This document shows positions 8,608 through 17,530 of a stretch of 64,000 nucleotides of DNA, piece by piece. Below the pieces are notes generated by a model that saw nothing but the letters and a program-made list of their open reading frames with translations, was not told the DNA's origin and did no database searches. Every line of letters begins with the position of its first letter. Position 1 is the first letter of the stretch. The DNA comes from Clostridiales bacterium (GTDB taxonomy: Bacteria; Bacillota; Clostridia; Oscillospirales; Oscillospiraceae), in assembly GCA_029268065.1 (NCBI GenBank), contig JAJUHC010000017.1:1-64000 (forward strand), written 5' to 3'. Made by a program: the position numbers and the translations under genes.

Positions 8608-9297
8608 CTATGCCTTCTCGATGAAGTAGCCTACGACTTCCGCAGCCTTCTGCGCCGCCGAAACGACAAACTTCCCGTAATCTATGTGAGACTCACCGTC
8701 CGCGCTGTCGGAAATCGCGCGCACGGCGGCGAATGCGACATCGTTCATATAGCAGACCTGGGAAATTGCGGCGCACTCCATATCGCAGGCTATCGCGCCG
8801 AAGTTATCGACTATGAATTTCTTTCTTTCTCCGCTGTTGATGAACTGATCGCCGGAGGCTATCGTACCCGTAAGGCTTTTCACGCCGCCCGCTTTTTCTA
8901 TACTCTCCAAAAAGAGCTTTACGGCGTCCCTTGAACATGGTATCTTTATAATGTTTATTCCCGAAATGAAGCCGACGGGATCTCCAATCGGCGAAGTGTC
9001 CATATCGTGCTGCACGGTATCTTCGGCGACGGCTATATCTCCGACGCCGAGCTTTTTTGTCAGGGTGCCCGCGACGCCGGTGTTAATGATCAGCCCGGGG
9101 CGGAATTTCAATATCATCGTCTGCGCGCAGACCGCCGCAGCCACCTTTCCTATCCCGCAGGCCGCCAGAACGACGTCCTTTCCGTGGAGCTTCCCGCTGA
9201 TGAATTCGATGCCGCTGATTTTTTCGCTTTTTTTGTCCTTCAGGCTTTCCTTGATACGCTCTATTTCCACGCCCATTGCTCCGATAATGCCTGTCAT
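8608..9297 (-). CDS. mtnN: 5'-methylthioadenosine/S-adenosylhomocysteine nucleosidase
   Basis: Protein of 229 residues, the usual length for MtnN/Pfs. It hydrolyses S-adenosylhomocysteine to S-ribosylhomocysteine and adenine, and methylthioadenosine likewise. Family motifs are GIIGAMGVEIE at the start, INTGVAG near residue 72, and the CDMECAA and SDSADG segments near 172 and 197, the latter bearing the catalytic Asp. Its gene follows luxS by 16 bases on the same strand, so both steps of homocysteine recovery are made together. Ribosome binding site GGGAGAG precedes the ATG. Confidence 0.95.
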   Translation of the reverse strand: MTGIIGAMGVEIERIKESLKDKKSEKISGIEFISGKLHGKDVVLAACGIGKVAAAVCAQTMILKFRPGLIINTGVAGTLTKKLGVGDIAVAEDTVQHDMDTSPIGDPVGFISGINIIKIPCSRDAVKLFLESIEKAGGVKSLTGTIASGDQFINSGERKKFIVDNFGAIACDMECAAISQVCYMNDVAFAAVRAISDSADGESHIDYGKFVVSAAQKAAEVVGYFIEKA

Positions 9298-9313
9298 AAC
9301 GCTCTCTCCCGTA

Positions 9314-9766
9314 CTATTTGTATAAAAAATCTATCTTCTGGTTGCTCAGAACATCCAGATACCGCTTCGCTTCGAGCTTTGCCGCCTTAAGGTCGAGATT
9401 CATATAGTTTCCGCACTCGGCTCGGCTCGCACCGAACATTTCGCCGTCGTGCTCAATTATACTGGCAAGCGTCCCCTTGACGGCTTTCAGAACGCTCATA
9501 TTGTCTGCGTTCCTGATTAAGAGATAGAAGCCTGTCTGGCAGCCCATAGGTCCGAAGTACAGGACGTCTGAGGCAAGCTCCGAGTTCCTGATGTATGTCG
9601 CGAACATGTGCTCAAGGCTGTGCATCGTGAGGTTGTCCATGTAATCGCCCATGTTGGGCTTCCTTGTGCGAAGGTCGAAGGTTGTGATGTCGCCGTCAAC
9701 GCGGGAAACGTATATTCCCGGCTCCAGCCTGTCGTGATTCACGGTAAAGCTGCTGATTTTCTTCAT
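9314..9766 (-). CDS. luxS: S-ribosylhomocysteine lyase (autoinducer-2 synthase)
   Basis: Protein of 150 residues matching LuxS throughout. The metal ligands are H49 and H53 in HSLEH and C118 in RAECGN; the catalytic cysteine is C76 in GCQTG. The enzyme splits S-ribosylhomocysteine into homocysteine and DPD, the precursor of autoinducer-2. It heads a two-gene operon with mtnN, which supplies its substrate. A near-consensus promoter lies at 9791-9818 and GGGGGAG precedes the ATG. metK, which makes the SAM at the start of this cycle, is elsewhere in the window. Confidence 0.96.
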   Translation of the reverse strand: MKKISSFTVNHDRLEPGIYVSRVDGDITTFDLRTRKPNMGDYMDNLTMHSLEHMFATYIRNSELASDVLYFGPMGCQTGFYLLIRNADNMSVLKAVKGTLASIIEHDGEMFGASRAECGNYMNLDLKAAKLEAKRYLDVLSNQKIDFLYK

Positions 9767-9790
9767 TTCAGGTCTCCCCCTTTGCTAATT

Positions 9791-9818
9791 ATTATATATT
9801 ATCGTATCTTTTTGTCAA
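9791..9818 (-). promoter_or_regulatory. Sigma-A promoter of luxS-mtnN
   Basis: On the minus strand TTGACA (9818-9813), 16 bases, TATAAT (9796-9791). It sits 25 bases upstream of the luxS start. Confidence 0.75.
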
Positions 9819-9954
9819 AGAAAATAACAATATATATAAAATTGATAATAATTAGTTAAAAATATTGTCTATTTATGCAGAAAAAACTACTAGAAAAACT
9901 CATATAAATTTGATACAATTTTCTAAAATATATTTATAATAAAGGATGGTTGCA

Positions 9955-11172
9955 GTGCAGGAATCGCAAAAGCAAAGATGCTTTGAATACGCAGGGCATA
10001 TCACCGCGCTCTGCGGCGTCTGTGTTTCTGTATTGGACGTTCAGAATAAGAAATTTCTTCGTACAGGGAATCCCAACGTCTGTAAAAGCTGCACCTATAA
10101 GAAATGCAGCGGCGTCAATACCCACCTCTACGGAAGCAACGAGTCCTACCGATGGGACGGACAGTATATTTACTACTGCCCGCTAGGTATGATGTACGCG
10201 GCGTCGCCCGTTGTGGACGAATCCGGCAGACTGGACGGCAGTCTTATTGCCGGCCCTTTTATTGTCGGGGATATTCAGGACACAATTTTCGACCTTCCCG
10301 AACCGTCGATGGAAGAATATGTGATGAGTCTTCCGAATTTCACTCCGGCAAACGCGAGGCACCTTGCCGCGGTACTCGCGGCCTCCGCGGCTTATGTGAC
10401 TGGTATTCCGCATACAAAGGCAAGCAGCTTTGTATTCGAGCAGGAGAAGCTTCTGAAAACCGTTTACGACGCCAGGGAGAGGCTTTTAAAGGAAGATAAG
10501 GAGAACGTGTATCCAATCGAAAACGAAAAGCGTCTCCACAACCTTATCTGCAGCCACGACAAGACCGGGGCGCAGCAGCTCCTTAACGAGATAATCGGCC
10601 AGATCTATTGTACCTGCAACTTCGACCTTGCGACGATAAAAATAAGGGTCATGGAGCTAATCGTCATACTCTCGAGGGCAACGATAGACGCCGGGGCAGA
10701 CGTGCGGGAAATATTTCTTTTCAACTCAAACTACATCTCTGAAATAGAAAAGTTCGACAACCTTGACGACCTTTCCGTATGGCTCTGCAGCATCATGCAC
10801 AGGTTTATCAACTACTCCTTTGACTTCACTCAGGTCAAGCATTCCGACATCGTATACAAGGTTATGGAATATGTAAAGCGCAACTACGCCTCAAAGATCT
10901 CGCTTGACGACGTTTCAAAGCACGTTTATCTCAGCCGCTCGTATTTGAGCAGCGTTTTCAAGGAGGAGACGGGCTACAGTCTCTTCAATTATATAAACCG
11001 CGTCCGCGTCGAAAAGAGCAAGCTGTATCTTCTCGACAACACAATAAGCCTTGTGGATGTCGCCGCTCTCTGCGGCTTTGAGGACCAGAGCTATTTCACC
11101 AAGGTGTTCAAAAAGGCGACGGGCATATCTCCGAAGAAGTACCGCAACAGCCGCGGCAACATACCGGCGTGA
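9955..11172 (+). CDS. AraC-family regulator with PocR-type sensory domain
   Basis: Protein of about 405 residues. The N-terminal half resembles the PocR ligand-binding domain, with a cysteine-rich patch (CKSCTYKKC near residue 42) and YYCPLGM. The C-terminal 100 residues are two AraC helix-turn-helix motifs (ISLDDVSKHVYLSRSYLSSV; DVAALCGFEDQSYFTKVFKK). PocR domains bind small hydrocarbon-type ligands such as propanediol. The open frame allows ATG at 9946, but AAAGGA at 9941-9946 would overlap it, so GTG at 9955 with 8-base spacing is preferred. No obvious target gene lies next to it; it may act at a distance. Confidence 0.82.
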   Translation: MQESQKQRCFEYAGHITALCGVCVSVLDVQNKKFLRTGNPNVCKSCTYKKCSGVNTHLYGSNESYRWDGQYIYYCPLGMMYAASPVVDESGRLDGSLIAGPFIVGDIQDTIFDLPEPSMEEYVMSLPNFTPANARHLAAVLAASAAYVTGIPHTKASSFVFEQEKLLKTVYDARERLLKEDKENVYPIENEKRLHNLICSHDKTGAQQLLNEIIGQIYCTCNFDLATIKIRVMELIVILSRATIDAGADVREIFLFNSNYISEIEKFDNLDDLSVWLCSIMHRFINYSFDFTQVKHSDIVYKVMEYVKRNYASKISLDDVSKHVYLSRSYLSSVFKEETGYSLFNYINRVRVEKSKLYLLDNTISLVDVAALCGFEDQSYFTKVFKKATGISPKKYRNSRGNIPA

Positions 11173-11187
11173 TCATCAGTCAAGTAC

Positions 11188-11219
11188 AAAACCTCCCCGT
11201 ATTCGGGGAGGTTTTTTTT
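11188..11219. terminator. Terminator between the AraC-type gene and a small convergent gene
   Basis: AAACCTCCCCG, loop TATT, CGGGGAGGTTTTTTTT. A strong plus-strand intrinsic terminator; the minus strand also ends in TTTT, so it may serve the gene at 11225-11488. Confidence 0.9.
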
Positions 11220-11224
11220 GCGCA

Positions 11225-11488
11225 TTATAAGATTGACGACAGCAGCCAGATGAGTCCCGTCAGTCCCGCTCCCGCGACGGCATAGAAGAGCGCGGGAAAA
11301 ACCGGCGGCTTTCTTCCTGCAACGCCAATATATTCGTTTGCTATTCTCTGCGCCTCACCGAGAAGTGCGTCGGCACTTGTCCCGTTTTTTGGAAAAGCTT
11401 CCTCCCTGACTATAAAGATCGCTTCCTCGAATATCTTCGGATCAGGTGATTTAACCACAATCACTCGCTTTGTAATCCCTTTAATCAT
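11225..11488 (-). CDS. Small single-span membrane protein of unknown function
   Basis: Protein of 87 residues. Residues 1-58 are charged and likely cytoplasmic (MIKGITKRVIVVKSPDPKIF at the start); the last 25 residues form one hydrophobic segment (ALFYAVAGAGLTGLIWLLSS) ending at the C-terminus, a tail-anchor layout. I do not recognise a family. It lies 64 bases downstream of spoIIE on the same strand and may be co-transcribed with it, which would link it to sporulation, but that is inference only. Confidence 0.65.
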   Translation of the reverse strand: MIKGITKRVIVVKSPDPKIFEEAIFIVREEAFPKNGTSADALLGEAQRIANEYIGVAGRKPPVFPALFYAVAGAGLTGLIWLLSSIL

Positions 11489-11552
11489 GCCTTTACACCT
11501 CTGTTTTCAGCTTTGTTTCCAGTTTAACCCTCGGGAGGCATGATTATTCAAA

Positions 11553-13904
11553 TTACTGACGTTTTTGAAGCAAAATTACGAGTACGGTCATATCGTCCTC
11601 CTGACCGTATTTTCTTATGGCCTCCTCAAGTATTTTGAGTGAAAGCTCCCTCGCGAGGCCGCCCGAATACTCCGCGGCCGTTTTCTTCAGCCATTCGTCG
11701 TCAAGCGCGTTTGCCACCCCGTCGCTCGCGACTATCACAAAATTCCCCTCCTTCAGCATGAGCCGGGTGCTTTCGGGGCTTTTTATCCCCTCCAGGTACA
11801 GGCCCGCGGCCAGAGTTTCGCATTCGATGCGCGTTACCTCGCCCCCCCTTTTTATGTAGGACGGCGCGGCGCCGTACTTTATTATCCTTGTTTCCCCGCT
11901 GAAGAGATCGACGCAGAGGAGGTCTATGGTGGTAAAGCTGGTTCCGTCGCTGTTCCGTATAAGCATGGCTGAATTCAGTATTTTCAGCGCCGTTTCCGGC
12001 TCGACGCCCGCCTGCAGGAAACGCTCAATGGTTTTCAGAGCGTTCAGGCTTTCCCGCGCCGCCTGTTTTCCCGTGCCGCAGCCGTCCGAGAGCAGCACAC
12101 ACAGCACGCCGTCGTCCGTTTTGAAGTATGTGCCGCTGTCGCCGCTTACGCGCTCGCCCTTCTTCCTTGCGGACGATATCCCGACGGAAGCCGCCAGGGG
12201 CTCCGCCTCCATAAGCGCAAGCCTGCCGTTTTTGCTGTTTGCGCCGAGATCCTCGCAAAGACGCGTCCCGACTACCGCCGAGAGCTTATCGAGCATATCC
12301 TTGTCGCCCGTAAGCGGGCTGAGCCTGGCACCCCTGATTTCAATATGCAGCCTGCCGCGCCTGTCTCTGAAAAGCGAGGTCTGCGCCTCGACGTCCAGCC
12401 CCTTCAGATGCTTCTGAAGCCTGCGTTCAGCCGCGGGACAGCCCTCTGTTTCTCCTCCCAGCTCCTCGGCTGCGTTTTTGAGCACGTTCGCCAGCTCTCC
12501 GTACTGTCCGTAGAGCACGAACTGGTTTTCGCGGAGCCGCTCGCGGTACTGTCTTCTGTACAGAAGGGCTTTCAGCTCCTCGTTCGCCGCTATCGTGAAC
12601 TGCTCGGGTTTCAAACATTTGTCGAGAAAATATGAAGGAAAGTCCTCCTTAAGCAGCTTCCGGCGCTCCATCATTTTCAGCGCCGCGTCGTTCATCGCCG
12701 TGGCAGTTGACACATAGTCCCTGTTCCAGCAGCCGTTTGACAGCTTGCATCTGCGGCAGACCCTTTCGGCGGCGCCGTCGAAAACCGCGCCAATATCCTC
12801 GTCGCTTCTGCTTTTTTCAAATCCGCTTTTAAGCGTTTCGTAAAGCTCGCGGAAGGCGAGCGCCGTCCTCTCGAGCCTGGCCGCGGCATAAAAGCGCGCC
12901 CCCCCGAAGCTGTCTCCGGACGCTCCTGACGAAAAGGCAAGTCCCCAGGCCGCAAGATTGCTCGAGGGTATGAGCATGAAAATGACAGTCGAAATAAAGG
13001 TTTCGTAGAGCGCGCCCAGCCCTGCCTTGTACTCCCAGGCCCACAAAACCGCCAGCGCGTTTGCGGCCGTATAGCCCAAAACGAAAAGCAGCTTTCCCTG
13101 CTTATGGAATACGCCGGATATCAATCCGGAAAACGCGTAGGCCATGCTGAAAAACGGTGCGCCGCCTATCCCTATATCCATGGCGAGCCCCATGGAAACG
13201 CCGGTCGCGGCGCCGACGCCCATCCCCCCTCTGTAAGACGCGATCAGCACTACGAATACGGCGGCTATCCTCCCCGCCGAAAAAATATGACCTATCTCTA
13301 TTCTCTGAGCGGTTATCAGGCAGCAGGACAGGAGCAGAAGCACGCTGACGGTGTGCGTAAGCTCCGAACTGCGGAAGGTTTTCTTATATCCTCCCCAGGG
13401 CGAGAGCGCGAGCTTGAAGAAGTACGCTCCCCCGCATATCAGTATTGTTTCGGTAAAATACATCGCCGTCACAAAGAGGGTCCAGCCTTCGCGCGCTGCG
13501 TATACCATTCCGATGCAAGCCGAAATAAAGGCGGCCGAAAGCGGCATGACCCAGTCGGAAGCAAACACCCTGGTTCCCTTAAAAGCCAGGCTGACGCAGA
13601 AGATCAGCGCCGAAATTATTATGTATTTCAGCGTGCGCTCAAGACCTGACAATAAAATATAACCGGCTATTACGCCCAGGAGCCCCGAAAGCCCCGCAGC
13701 GCCAGAGCCCGACGCCGCGGTGAAGGCGACGCCGAAGGGTGAAAACCCGCCGAACACTCTGGCTCCTGACAGCACGAATCCGAGGACGAAGCGCACCAGG
13801 CATTCGCTTCCCTTGATAATAAGCGGGTCGCGCAGAGCCGCCCCGCCGCGATGCAGGAATTCGCCCCGGAGCTTGCCCGCCTCCGTTTTCATCTGATCCA
13901 GCAT
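11553..13904 (-). CDS. spoIIE: Stage II sporulation protein E, membrane-bound serine phosphatase
   Basis: Protein of 783 residues. The first 45 are cytoplasmic, then about ten membrane segments to roughly residue 330, then a linker, then a PP2C-type phosphatase domain at about 570-783 with the metal-binding motifs LLSDGCGTGKQA and VIVASDGVANAL. SpoIIE dephosphorylates the anti-anti-sigma factor SpoIIAA to activate sigma-F in the forespore and takes part in polar septation. The open frame reaches 13940, but ATG at 13904 has the ribosome binding site ACGGGGGAAA and is preferred. No clear Spo0A box was found upstream. Confidence 0.92.
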   Translation of the reverse strand: MLDQMKTEAGKLRGEFLHRGGAALRDPLIIKGSECLVRFVLGFVLSGARVFGGFSPFGVAFTAASGSGAAGLSGLLGVIAGYILLSGLERTLKYIIISALIFCVSLAFKGTRVFASDWVMPLSAAFISACIGMVYAAREGWTLFVTAMYFTETILICGGAYFFKLALSPWGGYKKTFRSSELTHTVSVLLLLSCCLITAQRIEIGHIFSAGRIAAVFVVLIASYRGGMGVGAATGVSMGLAMDIGIGGAPFFSMAYAFSGLISGVFHKQGKLLFVLGYTAANALAVLWAWEYKAGLGALYETFISTVIFMLIPSSNLAAWGLAFSSGASGDSFGGARFYAAARLERTALAFRELYETLKSGFEKSRSDEDIGAVFDGAAERVCRRCKLSNGCWNRDYVSTATAMNDAALKMMERRKLLKEDFPSYFLDKCLKPEQFTIAANEELKALLYRRQYRERLRENQFVLYGQYGELANVLKNAAEELGGETEGCPAAERRLQKHLKGLDVEAQTSLFRDRRGRLHIEIRGARLSPLTGDKDMLDKLSAVVGTRLCEDLGANSKNGRLALMEAEPLAASVGISSARKKGERVSGDSGTYFKTDDGVLCVLLSDGCGTGKQAARESLNALKTIERFLQAGVEPETALKILNSAMLIRNSDGTSFTTIDLLCVDLFSGETRIIKYGAAPSYIKRGGEVTRIECETLAAGLYLEGIKSPESTRLMLKEGNFVIVASDGVANALDDEWLKKTAAEYSGGLARELSLKILEEAIRKYGQEDDMTVLVILLQKRQ

Positions 13905-14095
13905 TTTGCGTTTCCCCCGTCCGCAGGCGGAATAATTCACATGCCTGCCGCATATTATGTTTAAATTATAGTGCCGCGCCTCACAAAAAACGGTCGCTTC
14001 ACGCTGTCCGAAAAGCAGTTTTTATAACCGCAAAGGCACTATTTACATTTTTTTACAATTAATTTGCGGGGCTCCGCTTCCTCCCTGCGGCCGTG

Positions 14096-14125
14096 TTGAC
14101 TTTTTTCGCAAAATCCGTCTAAATT
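14096..14125 (+). promoter_or_regulatory. Candidate sigma-A promoter of the MocR-like regulator
   Basis: TTGACT (14096-14101), 18-base spacer, TAAATT (14120-14125). It lies 78 bases before the preferred start. The rest of 13905-14202 contains a minus-strand TATAAT near 13968 that may serve spoIIE. Confidence 0.45.
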
Positions 14126-14202
14126 ATTAATTTTGTTGTGCGAAGCGCCGCAATGTGATACTATTGCGTTTGCAATATTCTAAAGCTCAACGGGGTCAGT
14201 TT

Positions 14203-15582
14203 ATGAACAGCTTTACGATTTCTCTAAAAAAAACGAAGGGCAGCCCTTTGTATGAGCAGCTCTACCGATATATAGCGGAAGAGATAAGGAGCGGCGGCAT
14301 AAAGAAAAACGAGAAGCTGCCCTCAAAGAAGGCGCTCGCTTCTCATCTTCATATTAGTCAGAACACGGTTGAGACCGCTTATTCAATGCTCGTTCAGGAG
14401 GGCTATATTTACGCCCGCGCGAGGAGCGGCTATTACGTTTCGGGCGTTTCGGACCTGATACCCGCGACGGAGATCAGGAAGTTTAACGAATCCGCCCGGA
14501 CGGAGACGGGTTACCGCTTCGACTTCCGCACCAACGCCGTCGACATCAGCTCCTTTCCCTTCAAGACCTGGGCAAAGCTGAACCGCGAGGTGGTCTATCA
14601 GAGTCCGGAGCTGCTCCTGCCCGGAGACGCGAGGGGCGACGCCTCCCTGCGCGAGTGCCTTTCCAAGTACCTGCACGAGTTCAGGGGCGTCAAATGCGTC
14701 CCGGAGCAGCTTGTGATAGGCGCGGGAATCGAGTATCTTCTCATGATGCTGTGCAGCCTTTTCGAGCCGGAGCTCAGGTTTGCCGTGGAAAACCCGGGCT
14801 ACGGCAAGGCGGTTTCAGTCATAAAAAACGGCGGCCGCAAGGTTGAGTACATTTCTCTTGACAGGGAAGGCCTCCGCCCCGACCTGCTGTATGAGAGCGG
14901 AGCGGAGATAGCGTATATTACCCCCTCGCATCAGTTCCCGACCGGCATAATAATGCCGATAGGGCGGAGAGCCGAGCTGCTGCGCTGGGCCTCGGAGCGT
15001 CCCTGCCGCTATATCATAGAGGACGACTACAACAGCGAATTCAACTTCATGGGCAGGCCCATTCCCTCCGTCCAGGGTATAGACGGAGGCGGGCGCGTGA
15101 TATACATGAGCACATTTTCGCGCATACTCGCCCCCTCGATAAGGATCGCCTACATGGTGCTTCCTCCCGAGCTTGCGGAAAAGTACATGCTCAGATTCGG
15201 GCATTACTCCTCCACGGTTTCCCGCTTCGAGCAGCAGACCCTCTGCCGCTTCATAAGCGGAGGCTATCTGGGGCGTCATCTGAATCGCGTCAAAAACATT
15301 TACAAAAAGAGAAGGGACGCGCTTTTTTCGCTCCTCAAGGCCCTCCCCTGCTCAAACCGCCTGAGCATCTCTGGCGAGGGCGCGGGGCTGCACCTGATTG
15401 TAGAAGCTCCTCCGGAGCTTGCGCGAAAAATCGAGGAGAATGCAAAACGTGAAAAAATACGCATTTACCGCCTTTCCGACTATTATTTTGAGGAGCCGAA
15501 GCGCGACGCCTTTATCCTCGGCTACGCCTCGCTCTCGGCCGAGGACATGCGGTTGGCCGTCGGACTGCTTTTCGCGGAATAA
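14203..15582 (+). CDS. MocR/PdxR-family regulator: GntR helix-turn-helix fused to aminotransferase-like domain
   Basis: Protein of 459 residues. Residues 1-75 are a GntR winged helix (KGSPLYEQLYRYIAEEIRSG; SQNTVETAYSMLVQEGYIYA). The remainder is an aminotransferase class I fold, including IEDDYNSEF near residue 276. In this family a lysine in a TFSKxLAP motif binds pyridoxal phosphate; here the motif reads TFSRILAPSIRIAYM, with Arg in place of Lys, so ordinary PLP linkage is doubtful. ATG at 14203 is chosen over an earlier in-frame ATG at 14155 because CGGGGT precedes it. It probably controls the ABC exporter genes that follow. Confidence 0.83.
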   Translation: MNSFTISLKKTKGSPLYEQLYRYIAEEIRSGGIKKNEKLPSKKALASHLHISQNTVETAYSMLVQEGYIYARARSGYYVSGVSDLIPATEIRKFNESARTETGYRFDFRTNAVDISSFPFKTWAKLNREVVYQSPELLLPGDARGDASLRECLSKYLHEFRGVKCVPEQLVIGAGIEYLLMMLCSLFEPELRFAVENPGYGKAVSVIKNGGRKVEYISLDREGLRPDLLYESGAEIAYITPSHQFPTGIIMPIGRRAELLRWASERPCRYIIEDDYNSEFNFMGRPIPSVQGIDGGGRVIYMSTFSRILAPSIRIAYMVLPPELAEKYMLRFGHYSSTVSRFEQQTLCRFISGGYLGRHLNRVKNIYKKRRDALFSLLKALPCSNRLSISGEGAGLHLIVEAPPELARKIEENAKREKIRIYRLSDYYFEEPKRDAFILGYASLSAEDMRLAVGLLFAE

Positions 15583-15604
15583 AACGAATTTTTGAAGAAA
15601 ACCC

Positions 15605-15635
15605 TTGACTTTCCCCCCGCTGGAAGCCGTACACT
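15605..15635 (+). promoter_or_regulatory. Promoter of the ABC exporter with long 19-base spacer
   Basis: TTGACT (15605-15610) and TACACT (15630-15635) are 19 bases apart. Such long spacers usually need an activator that distorts DNA. The MocR-like regulator encoded directly upstream is the natural candidate. Confidence 0.5.
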
Positions 15636-15684
15636 GGATTTCGCTTCCGGAAAGCACGCAAAATACCAGAGAGGAACAATTTTA

Positions 15685-16650
15685 ATGGAAATGATCGTGA
15701 CAAATAATCTGAGCAAAACCTTCAAAAGCGGTAAAAATACGGTAGAAGCGGTAAAAAGTGTGAGTCTCAGCGTAAAAAAAGGCGAGATTTTCGGCTTTAT
15801 AGGACCAAACGGGGCCGGCAAGACCACTACAATGCGCATGCTTACGACTCTGATGCCGCCGAGCGCCGGAACTGCGAGCGTAGTCGGATACGACCTCTTC
15901 AGGCAGTCCGGCAAAATCAGGGAGAAGATAGGCTATGTAAGCCAGAAGGGCGGCTGCTACGATCTCGCCACGGGATACGAGAACATGGTGCTGCAGGGCA
16001 GGCTCTACGGCCTTTCCAGGACCGAAGCCATAAGGAACGCGGACAGGCTGGCGGACGCTTTTCACATGAGGGAATACTGCTTCCGTAAGGTTTCCACCTA
16101 TTCGGGCGGGCAGCGGCGGCATATCGACCTCGCGATGGGAGTTATGCACAATCCCCCTCTCGTTTTTTTGGATGAACCGACGACTGGACTTGACCCCACC
16201 TCGCGCGCGAACTTCTGGGAGCATATTCGCAGACTTCGCGACGAGGGCGTGACCATATTCCTTACGACGCACTATCTCGACGAGTCGGATTCCCTCTGCG
16301 ACACCATCTGCATAATGGACCACGGCTCCGTCGTAGCTGAGGGCAGTTCTCAGGAGCTCAAGCGGCAGATAGCGGGAGACATCATCGAAATCGGGCTGAA
16401 CCCCTCGGATATTGGGCGGGCGTCGGCTCTCGTATCCTCTCTTGCCGGCGTGAAGGAAGTCGCCGCGACGGAAAAAATGCTTAAATTCTATATCGGCGAG
16501 GGCGAAAAGGCTCTGCCAGAGATACTCCCCCTCTTTGTAGGCGGCGGGATACCGATACTGACCGTTGAGCTGAGGAGGCCTTCGCTCGACGAGGTGTTTC
16601 TGAAAAAGACCGGCTATTCCATCAAAAGCGCGGAAGGAGTTACAGAGTAA
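15685..16650 (+). CDS. ABC transporter ATP-binding protein, DrrA/multidrug type
   Basis: Protein of 321 residues. Walker A GPNGAGKTT near residue 41, signature YSGGQRRHIDLA (Tyr for the usual Leu), Walker B LVFLDEPTTGLDP, and H-loop TTH are all present. The extra C-terminal 80 residues (KMLKFYIGEGEKALPEI) are typical of the DrrA group that powers ABC-2 exporters. ATG at 15685 follows GAGAGGAA; an earlier in-frame ATG lacks a binding site. The stop overlaps the start of the permease gene. The substrate is unknown, likely a drug or lipid-like compound. Confidence 0.88.
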   Translation: MEMIVTNNLSKTFKSGKNTVEAVKSVSLSVKKGEIFGFIGPNGAGKTTTMRMLTTLMPPSAGTASVVGYDLFRQSGKIREKIGYVSQKGGCYDLATGYENMVLQGRLYGLSRTEAIRNADRLADAFHMREYCFRKVSTYSGGQRRHIDLAMGVMHNPPLVFLDEPTTGLDPTSRANFWEHIRRLRDEGVTIFLTTHYLDESDSLCDTICIMDHGSVVAEGSSQELKRQIAGDIIEIGLNPSDIGRASALVSSLAGVKEVAATEKMLKFYIGEGEKALPEILPLFVGGGIPILTVELRRPSLDEVFLKKTGYSIKSAEGVTE

Positions 16651-17402
16651 TGAAAACCTTAAAGGATACGATAATACTTTATAACCACTACCAAAAGCTG
16701 CTCCTGCGGAACCCCGCCTGGGTGCTTGCCGCGCTGTTTCAGCCTGTCTGCTATCTGTACCTCTTCGCGCCTCTTCTGAAGAATGCGACCGGCGTGGGCT
16801 CCGTCAGCTCCATCAACCAGTTCACGCCCGGACTGCTCGTCATGGTCAGTCTATTCGGCGTAATGTTCGTCGGCTACGGGGTCATAGACTACCTGAGGAA
16901 CGGCGTCATCGAGCGTCTTCGGGTCACGACGGCCTCGCGCTTCGCGCTCCTTATGGGGATGGTGCTGCGCGACGTGGTAACGCTCATCGTCCAGACGGTG
17001 ATAGTCATGCTGCTCGCTCTGCCGCTCGGGCTTGAGATCACGCCGATAGGCGCAGGCCTTTCAGTACTGCTCATGATTCTCATAGGGCTCACCATCTCGC
17101 CTGCGTCCTACGCGCTCGCCCTGACCGTCAAATCCGAGGACGCCCTCGGGCCGATACTCAACTTCTTTTCACAGCCTCTCCTGCTTCTCTCCGGCGTGCT
17201 CCTGCCTCTGACCCTTGCGCCGGCCTGGCTTTTCAGGCTCAGCAGCTTTAACCCGTTCAGGTATGTGGTGGACGCGAGCCGCGACATATACGCCGGCAAT
17301 CTTCAAAGCCCCGCGGTGCTGAAAGGCTTCCTTATACTTATCGTCCTCGCGGCGGCGTCGTTTGGCTGGAGCATGCGGTGCATGAAAAAGGCGACCGCAT
17401 AA
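16650..17402 (+). CDS. ABC-2 type transporter permease
   Basis: Protein of 250 residues with six hydrophobic segments and the ABC-2 layout: a segment at about 22-40, a pair around 60-80 and 105-130, and a re-entrant region SPASYALALTVKSEDALGP near 150, then PLLLLSGVLLPL and a last span at the C-terminus. It overlaps the ATPase gene by one base (TAATG), so both are translated together and form one exporter. Regulation is probably by the MocR-like protein upstream. Confidence 0.88.
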   Translation: MKTLKDTIILYNHYQKLLLRNPAWVLAALFQPVCYLYLFAPLLKNATGVGSVSSINQFTPGLLVMVSLFGVMFVGYGVIDYLRNGVIERLRVTTASRFALLMGMVLRDVVTLIVQTVIVMLLALPLGLEITPIGAGLSVLLMILIGLTISPASYALALTVKSEDALGPILNFFSQPLLLLSGVLLPLTLAPAWLFRLSSFNPFRYVVDASRDIYAGNLQSPAVLKGFLILIVLAAASFGWSMRCMKKATA

Positions 17403-17465
17403 TTATCTGTGCTTTTTCCACAAATAAGTGCGCTCCGTTTTGTCATTGTTTTCAGATAATGTGCA

Positions 17466-17494
17466 TTGACTGCCGCCTTGCTCTGATGTATACT
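17466..17494 (+). promoter_or_regulatory. Sigma-A promoter of the ammonium transporter leader
   Basis: TTGACT (17466-17471), 17-base spacer, TATACT (17489-17494). Transcription would begin near 17501 and pass through three terminators before the first gene at 17768. Confidence 0.65.
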
Positions 17495-17530
17495 GAGCGT
17501 AAATCAGCCGAGCGCAATTTAACACGACGA

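Noticed and set aside
9935-9940. TATAAT just before the AraC-type gene as its promoter.
   Set aside because: Transcription from it would begin after the ribosome binding site at 9941-9946, so it is unlikely to be the working -10 box.
14020-14035. TGTCCGAA near the spoIIE promoter resembles a Spo0A box (TGTCGAA).
   Set aside because: It has an extra base compared with the consensus, and the spacing to a -10 is unclear.
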